Positions 39,301 to 48,300 of a DNA stretch of 64,000 bases are shown piece by piece (the first letter of the stretch is position 1; each line of letters starts with the position of its first letter). The notes beneath the pieces were generated by a model. The model saw nothing but the letters and a program-made list of their open reading frames with translations. It made no database searches and was not told where the DNA came from. Source of the stretch: Nematopogon swammerdamellus (taxonomy: Eukaryota > Arthropoda > Insecta > Lepidoptera > Adelidae); NCBI GenBank assembly GCA_946902875.1, contig OX336336.1, positions 2,326,545-2,390,544 on the forward strand. Reading direction: 5' to 3'. Position numbers and translations under genes: made by a program.

Positions 39301-42300
39301 CTATAGATTGTTATCTGACGCGATTGTCATAGCAACGATAGATTGTTATCTGACGCGGTTGTCGTAGCAACTATAGATTGTTATCTGACGCGGTTGTCGT
39401 AGCAACTATAGATTGTTATCTGACGCGGTTGTCGTAGCAACTATAGATTGTTATCTGACGCGATTGTCATAGCAACGATAGATTGTTATCTGACGCGCTG
39501 AAGCGAACATAGATTTTTTTCCCCATATAAAAAGTGCCAAGCGCCGCTAAAGAAGTTTTCACTTCAATAATATTATAGTGTGGTATTGTGCATCGAGCAA
39601 AAAATTGCTTCCGCCCATTACAAAAATGGATAAAAATGTTTCAATAATATTTCAATAATATTGTGGTTTGAAGCGAACAGTAAACTGCATATAAACGACA
39701 CAGCATTATATTAAACAGATATAGAGAGATTAGTTTGTAGGCAGGACATCCACACGGTTACATAGAGCAAGAAAAGCTGAATACACGATCACAATTTTTG
39801 TTTTGTTTTGTTTTTTTAAGAAAACTTACACGGTTGGCTACATCACCTACTAAATCTGTGATGTCAGCCCATAACACCTTGGTGAACTAGGTGTCATGTC
39901 AGTGTGAAAACACGAATATTTAAATTGCCGTTTCAACCGACCTTTCATTCAGTGCGGTGATACCAACCCTGGCGGGTGAAACCTTACCACCTAGTAATGC
40001 AAGAAGGGAAGAGATACCTACAGTTTTGCGCGGAATCCGAATAAAGGTCAGACTCCAACGGTCGAGCGGTCACCCATATGGCGATTAACCGCCTCACTCG
40101 CCTAAACGTTTTCATGGAAGAAATGGCCTCCCCACTGGCAAGGTGGAGCGAGGAGACAGAGACGCGGAACACTTACTGTACTGGCAGTACATGCCGAGGT
40201 ACGGCCTGGGGCAGGTGCAGGTGAAGGAGGTCCAGCGGTCCTCGCAGGTGCCGCCGGACTTGCACGGGTTGTCCTGGCACTGCGGCTTGCGGGGGCAGGA
40301 GGCCGTCACGCCGTGCAGCGTCGCCTGCGCCAGCGTCGACTGCGCCTGCGTCGTTACACTCTCCTCGGGGGCAACTGTCGTCGGAGGGGGCGTCGTCGTC
40401 GTTGCCTCTGTGCTCGATTCAGAAGTCTCCGGAAGCACCTGCAGAATATAGAATGAATGATAAGTTTGAAAAGTTGAAACTTCAATTTAATTCATTATTC
40501 TTTATTCATCATCGCTGCATTGCATTGGCATTGACACTCACTACACACACACACACATTTGATCCCAATGTGGCCAGACTTCAATGTATGACAACGTATG
40601 TTTTATCTGTTTGTCACTATAGGCTGTCTGTTTTCTAATAAATAAATAAATCAATAAATCAACGGACAGTAAACTGCACTCGGATTCGTCATATTTTAAC
40701 ATTTTAGCATGTTGCCAGTCCGATTATCACAGCTGACAAGAAACTTCGCTGGATACTTTTTTTTACATCCAGTGCAGTGCAGTGTGACAAAACTTCTTTC
40801 CTTCCTTTCCATTCTGCCTTGATTGATAATGAGTTGAAGGTGAGGCCCTGTTATCAATGCTACCTAGATATATCTATTGTATATCTCTCAAAAGTTTATA
40901 GCTCACACCCAAGTCCGATTTCCGCTATGAACCTAGTTATTGAGTTAAAGGTCTGTATTTGGCATGGGTTAAAATGTAACCCCCAAGAATACAGCTTCTA
41001 ATGTGTTTCACATTCACAAAGGATGTGTATGGGCGTTTCATCCTCTTTTATATAGAACCTGCACACCGGTGTGTCGCTAAGGCAGAGCAAGTGCAAGTGT
41101 TTATTCCGTGCAAATGTTTGTTTAGCTCATATATGGAGAGCTTCGAAAACGTCACTGGAAGCATCCTACAGAATATGGATAGGTAGAGAGAGGGAGGTCG
41201 AGAGCGGGACTGGTGGTTCCCCGCGTCCTAGTCAACGCAGACTAGCTGACGAGGGCTTCATGCGAGCCGAAATGTGAAGCATGCGCGGGAAATTTTACTT
41301 TTTTGTTACAATTGATCCCAATAATGATTTCCTAAATTTTATGTAGTGGCCGTTACAACACCCTGTATATAAGGTCACTATGAACCACTCACCCATTGTC
41401 CATTGATGATGACGTCCTGGAAGCATCCTACGAAGTAGACCGGTCCGTGAGTGAAAGGCGCGTACGTCGAGCCCGCACCGCCGAGGTATGTGATAGGGAA
41501 CGACGTGGCCGAAGAGTTGGAGACCTCGTTCTGGCTGATGGGGTAGATGGTTTGCTCCTCGTTGGCAGCCAGCACCAGGTGCGAGGAGTTTATCGTTACG
41601 AACACCTGTGGAACGGCGCCATTATTATCTTAGACAGCACTGACCAGATCCGAAATTTCAGATTTTGGACCTTATCATAGTGAAGAATAAATCTTTTTTA
41701 CGATTTTGGTGCAATCTGTTTCTGCAATAAGTAGCGATACTGTTTGCTTCCCTCGCTGTGATCTGGCTCTTACTGGAGTGAGGTCCTTTGTCCCCATTAC
41801 CCTCATATTGTCTGGATTAAAATCCCAAAGTCAAGCTTTAGGCGCTGTTCCTTTTTAATCTGGTGAATTTTACACTATCGTACCCATGAGGTGCCTTGTC
41901 GTTTCATTCGGACGGTGTTCGAGGCGGTCTCTATACCTTATGGTGTTATTTTAAGAAAAAGTCGAGAACTATTTAACCAATTCACATTGGGTTTTAGGAT
42001 ATGTGACACCACGATTTGAAGTCATTAAGACGAGACGGAAGTTAACATTCTCCATACAATATCATCTTTCGGGGTTTATGTTTTTTACCCCCCTAAACCT
42101 TATCCGATTTTTACTATTCTTTGTTTGTTGTAATAAGGACAGTCGAATTTACATTCCTGTCTTTTTATTTTTTAGTATCTAAAGTGATGACTCAATAAAG
42201 CTTAATGAACTTCATGACATTAAAAAATAAAACCTTAAAATTTTTTCGGTCGAAATACAAACTTTTGCTCTGGTGTTTTATATTTCATCTAAACAAAAAC

Positions 42301-45300
42301 GACAAAGACAGGAACATAGATTGTACTGTCATTAGGACAAGAAAAAAAGAATTCTAAAAATCGGATAAGGTAAGGTGGGAAAACATAAATGCCGAAAGAC
42401 GATTATGTATGGAGAAAGTTAACTTCCGTCTCGTCTTAAGGTAGGAAGGATGGTAAGAAAGTACCTTCTGCCACTCGCTGTTATTAAGGTCTGAGCCTAT
42501 AAAGACGCCCTCCCACTTGTTGAGCAGGCTGGAGTGCAAGTTGAGCCTCCCGTTGGAGAGCTCGAGGAAGTAGAACGTCTGCCCCTTGCCGATGGCGAGC
42601 AGCCCGTTGCCAAGGGTCGTTTGGAAGCGGAACGAGATGTCGTAGCCCTCGTCGCGCACCGTACGCACCTCCGCGTAGCTGTGCCCTTCTAGAGACATCG
42701 TCGTTATCTGCGAATGTAAAGTCGCCAGTTCTAATTATGCGCCAGAGTTGTTTGAAGTTCCGGTTCAGGAATTGAGAAATGGATCACCTTTGAATACCTA
42801 GTCTAAATGCAGTGCAGACTAACCCTGGTGAGGTTAGGTCAACTTCGCTAGCTCAGTGGTGCGGTCGGTCGACTGTTGTTAAGCACACCTGGGCGCGTCA
42901 GTTCTTGAATGGGTGACCGCTCGACCGTTGGAGGCTGACCGTGGTTCGGATCCCAAGTAAAACTGTAGGTCCCTTCCCTTCTTACCTTACTAGGTGGTAG
43001 GGTTTATCCCCAGGTTGGTACCACCGCACTGAATGAAACGTCTGTCGAAAGGAAGCACTGACACGGCACCTAGTTCACCCGGTGTTATGGGCTGACATCG
43101 CAGATGTTGTAGGTGATTTAGCCAACCATGTCAGTTTCCGTAAAAATAAAAAACTTACTGGTAAAACCAGAGGTACCTATTATCGCAATTTTGAGACGGG
43201 ACCTTACAAACTAAAAACCAAATGTACCATAAGCACGGAGGCATATGCAATATTTTGGGTGACTAAGTTTTCCATTTGCAAAAGTAACGGGTTGAGTTAA
43301 TGATATGAGTAGTAAAAAAAAAAAAAGTAAAAAAATTTATTTATTTCTGAAAAATGTAGCCGTCTACATTTTTTGCCTCCGAAAATGGTCACTACGACTG
43401 TAGCGTCAGTAATGATAAGCAGCTTGTTACAAAGATTATAATATAAATTTGGAAAACCCGAAAATAGAAAATGGCACACCCTCTCGCAGGTGGGTCCATA
43501 GAATCCGGGCCCGCAGCTGCAGTTGAACCGGTGCTCGTTCTCGTTGAGCAGCCACGGCAGGCAGGTGCCGTTGTTGAGGCACGGCCTGGCCGCGCAGCCC
43601 GTCAGCCACACCGAGCAGTTGTGCCCGCCCCACCCCGGCTGGCACTCGCAGTGGTACGCCGCTCGCCGGTCGTAGCACTGCCCGTGCGCGCACGGCTTGT
43701 ACCTGTGTACGTACCACCGCACTCAATTATTACAATATAGCATTATGGTACTGTATGTCTCACACAGTCTTCCTTTTCTTATTAGTAATCTGAGGGCGGT
43801 GAATGCACAGGCCACATATTGTTTGGTGTTTGAATATTTTATAAGTAGATTGTTGTTTGAAACAAACCACTCTTGAACACTTGCATGATGATTATGAAAA
43901 CATTTAATTAAAACAAGTGCACTCTGAAGAAAAAAAAAATGATATGCACGCATCAGCTTCAAGCTGTTAGTGCTATAAATAATAATAATAATAATAAAAT
44001 GTGATAATAAAGATATATAATAATAATAATTCGACTCGGTACTTGACATGAGAGTAGATCCTATGTACATTTCTTCCTGTTTTTGTGATATTTAGTATAG
44101 TTTGAATATGCGGGAGTTTCTGGATCATCTGTGCTTCATTTAATACAGAAGAAGTCAAGTCGCTGGACGAGGAAAGTCCAGCACATTATTATTACAATAT
44201 AGCATTACTATTACATTATAGCATTATTTGTGGCGGATAAGAATCCACCTCGTCACAATCGCTCTTAACTTCTGTAGAGAGCAAGACAGAACTATGTCGT
44301 CGTATTCATTTTGACATTACTTTGACAGTTGACAAGTGAGTGACAAGGCGGTAGTGCCTCGCATCCTCGAATAGTAATAAATGAATTAATCATACAATTA
44401 ACAAACTTGTCAATCAGTCAGTTAGTCACTCAGTCTGACTGTCAGCTCGTCAATAATTCAGTTAATCTAGTCAGTCAGTACAATAGTGCAGTGGTTCCCA
44501 ATTATTTTCGTCTACGGAACCCTAACCTAATTTTGACCTATACCTACCTAATTTTTTATACTAAATAGTTGGCGGATTATCATGTTTGATTTGAATAGCA
44601 AGACTATAGTTAGAAATTAAAAACATATTACACGTTTTGTGCTTTTTTCGGCTGTAACCCATGCAACCCCAGGGTTCCGCCCCGGTGCCCAAAAGTTGTT
44701 CCGCGGAACACCTTTTGGGAACCGCTGCAATAGTGTATTGCATTAAACTGAACTGACGCCTTAACCAGCCAAAGGCAGACACAATGTTAAGTAGATGATG
44801 TAGCCAACCATAAAAAAAATGCAAGTTCACCTGTCGCACTCATCAATGTCGATCTGACAGTGGTCGCCCTCGAAGCCCTTGTGGCAAATGCAGCGGTAGC
44901 CGCCCACGCCGTCCTCGCACTTTCCCCACGCGCCGCACGGCGACGACGCGCACTCGTCCACGTTTATCTCGCAGCGCGAGCCGCGGATTCCCGGCACGCA
45001 CACACATTCGAACCTGCAGAGAGAACAAAGCACTCCTAGACATATATCATCCGGAGAACATTTCACAAGTCAAAATCTTGACACATCACTTCACACGGAT
45101 ACTTGTTCATTATAGGTGTCACCGACAGCCCCATATGCATGGTGGAGGACGAAACAGCCGTCGACGTGCTCTTGGAGTGCCCGGTGGTGGCGGAAGAACG
45201 GCTGCAGTTTCTTGGGAATGCGGGAACTGCCCATGGAGTATGGAAGCGACCGAAAAGAGTGCTCCACTTCATGAAATAGATCGAGTGTCTAGAGTAATAC

Positions 45301-48300
45301 CACCTAACCGCCAACATACAACGGATCGTCTTGAGGTCTAAGTGCGGAGAATGAAGAAGGAGGATGAGTTGAAGAAATGCAATAATTCTAATGTATTAAA
45401 ACTAAAACATCGTGTGAAGAATGGGAGGCCCTGATTTAGTGATCTTAAGAATGTCTTAATAAAACTTATTTCACATTCATAAATACATTTTCACAACATC
45501 AAACTTAACAAGTACTGCAACTTAGTAGACCGGATTGTGAGAAACGGATTCAAGACTGATCTCTTCGCTGTGGAAGGCACGAGGACTACCAGCGAAGTCG
45601 CTCTACAGTCTCTTCAAGAATCTAGGGCTGCCAAGATCGACGCTAAGCTCATATATGGAAAAAGCTTCGAAAACGTCACTGGAAGCATCCTACAGAATAA
45701 GGATAGGTAGAGAGAGGGAGGTCGAGAGCGGGACTGGTGTTTCCCCGCGTCCTAGTCAACGCAGACTAGCTGACGAGGACTTGATGCGAGCCGAAACGTG
45801 AAGCATGCGCGGGAAATTTAGAGTGGCCACTCGCTAGTCCCGACATCGATTAACACCCTCCTCTACTGCCGATGGGCCTGGATATGTTCGGTGAAGCCAT
45901 CGCAAGCTTAGTTCCACACCTTCATGTTTACAATATACATATAAAAAAATTGGTACTTAAAGTATGTCACAAGGAAACAACACAGATGAGCGCAAAGTGC
46001 ACGGCTCAACACTCACCCGCTGGCGTTCTCGTAGCTGAACTGGTTGTAAAACAGATCCGGCAGCAGCATGGTGGGATGCGGGCCGACGCACTGCGGCTCG
46101 GAGGCCGGCTGCCGGTACAGGCTCTGGTTGCTGCGCTCCAGGCACACGCCCTCGTACTGACACGGGCTCGAGTCGCACTCGGGGATGTCGATCTCGCAGT
46201 TCTTGCCTGCCGACCAATACAGTGGAGAGTCACGTGACCGGAAGGCCGGGTGCTTTTTATTTTTTATGGGAACTGACACTGTTGGCTACATCACCTACAA
46301 CATCCGTGATGTCAGCCCATAACACCGGGTGAACTAGGTGCCACCACGTCAGTGCTTCCCTTCATTTCATGTCGGCTACACTGAACTGGACGGAAAACAC
46401 GAACTATTTTCATTGCCGTTTCGACCGACGTTTCTTTCAGTGCGGTGGTACCAACCCGGGCGAGGTAAACCCTACCCCCTAGTAAGGTAAGAAGCAAAGG
46501 GACCTACAGTTTTACGTGGAAGCTCGGGTGGCTGGAGTAGCACTACCTGGGCGGTACGTTAGGTAGTGGCCCCTAAAACGCTGGGCAGTAAACAAACAAA
46601 CAAACAAGCACACACACACATTTAAATATGACAAACCCTTCAGTGTGTTCCCTTAACTCAGTTGTTTAGTATCTGGGTGAATCAACTTTTTCTGGTTTTT
46701 GGTATCTGTCTGAACACAGGACATTATCTTGATATGATTTTAATAGTTACATCAACTCTCAGATAAGTAATTGATTGATAAGAAAGAAGCTGCACAAAGT
46801 ATTTTGAGTAATTAAAAAAATATATATTGGTTACCCTGAGGACAACCCCCTTTTTCCATACAAAACTGGGGACAAAATTGTCCCCTGGGTCACACCTAAA
46901 AATTTGGTTAATGTTTTATTTGAAATAGTTCTCTACTTTTATTTCAATTGCCTATCAACCTAAGTATTTTATACTTATTGATTTTCAACTAAGTAATAAA
47001 TTGTAATAAAAATTTTTTTTTTATTTGACTTTGCAGCTGGTTTTTACGTTACAAAAAAAAGTGGATCCACCCATCTGTCACCTGTATAGCCGGGCTGGCA
47101 GCGGCACTCGTAGTCGTTGAGCAGGTCGCGGCAGGTGGCGGCGTTGCGGCACGGCAGCGGCGCGCACTCGTCGATGTTGACCGAGCAGTCGGCGCCGGTG
47201 AAGCCGGTGCCGGCGCAGTCGCACGTGTAGCTGTTGAGCGCGTCGCGGCAGAGACCGCCGTGCTGGCACGGCGCCGACTGTTGAACAACATCCGAATGTA
47301 TTCGCAATGGTCGTGCTTCACTTGATATATGAAGTATCAAAATAGACATAGCAACGATAGCAGGCCTTCGTCACTCGCTCAAGGTCGCGCGTTAAATGCC
47401 TACTGCTTGGCGTACCGGTTAAGGTACAAGTTAACAGTGGGCTGTCGCTATCCGAGCGAGCGTGCGCCACCGCGCATCTACTACGTTTCGTTTCGAATTT
47501 AGAAATGTCGAAATCACGTCATTATTGTGCAGCATTTTGATTTATTTCTAGTAATTTATTTATTCATATCAGTAGGAGGTCATAGATTTAAAATAATATT
47601 ATCATATTGCTAATAACATTAGTTAGATGACGCCGAACAGCATGGTATGTAGGTACCTATGGCCTAATTCGAATAAGGGTATAAATAGAACATTCATTCG
47701 TTCTCTGTCTCAATGTGGGTTTTTATACAATAAAAACACCAATAAAACAATAGGTACATTGTAGATGATCATTAAATTTATTGATCAAACAAAACTATCA
47801 CTGGAAGGTTGCACGCTTCCATGTGAGAAACTAATTGTGACGCTAACGCATGCATGAATTTGTTCGCATGAATTTGCCGTAGCGAAATATCGTATCGTTG
47901 GTAGGTATCATCTTTATTTTATTCCTCACAAAAAGACAGCCCAAAGACACAGCCCTTACACGCGCTGAACGGCGCGCTTTCGAGATAGATTTACGTGACA
48001 GAAAGAGAAGCGAAATGTAGGTGGTTATCGTGGTTAGGTATGTAGCTCTGTGCGAGTCAATTTGTACTTTATCGCGTCGTCGCAGAGTAGCTATTTCTTT
48101 GTGAGTGTTTGTACAGAGAAGCTTCTGTACGGAGTACTCTTTTCTATTCTGTGACGATAGTGTTAGATATGCATACTTGCTTATTATAGCTATAACATAG
48201 TGTGGATGGCGTCCTGCGATGGCGCAGCTGGGAGTCTGAAAAGACAGCTACTTCTAAACGGTTGTGCCGCGTTTTACTTACGTCCCGCACCCCGCGCCGC

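Noticed and set aside
38104..39497. CRISPR-like direct repeats
   Set aside because: Units are strictly contiguous 35-bp repeats with no variable spacers, in an animal intron; it is a satellite.
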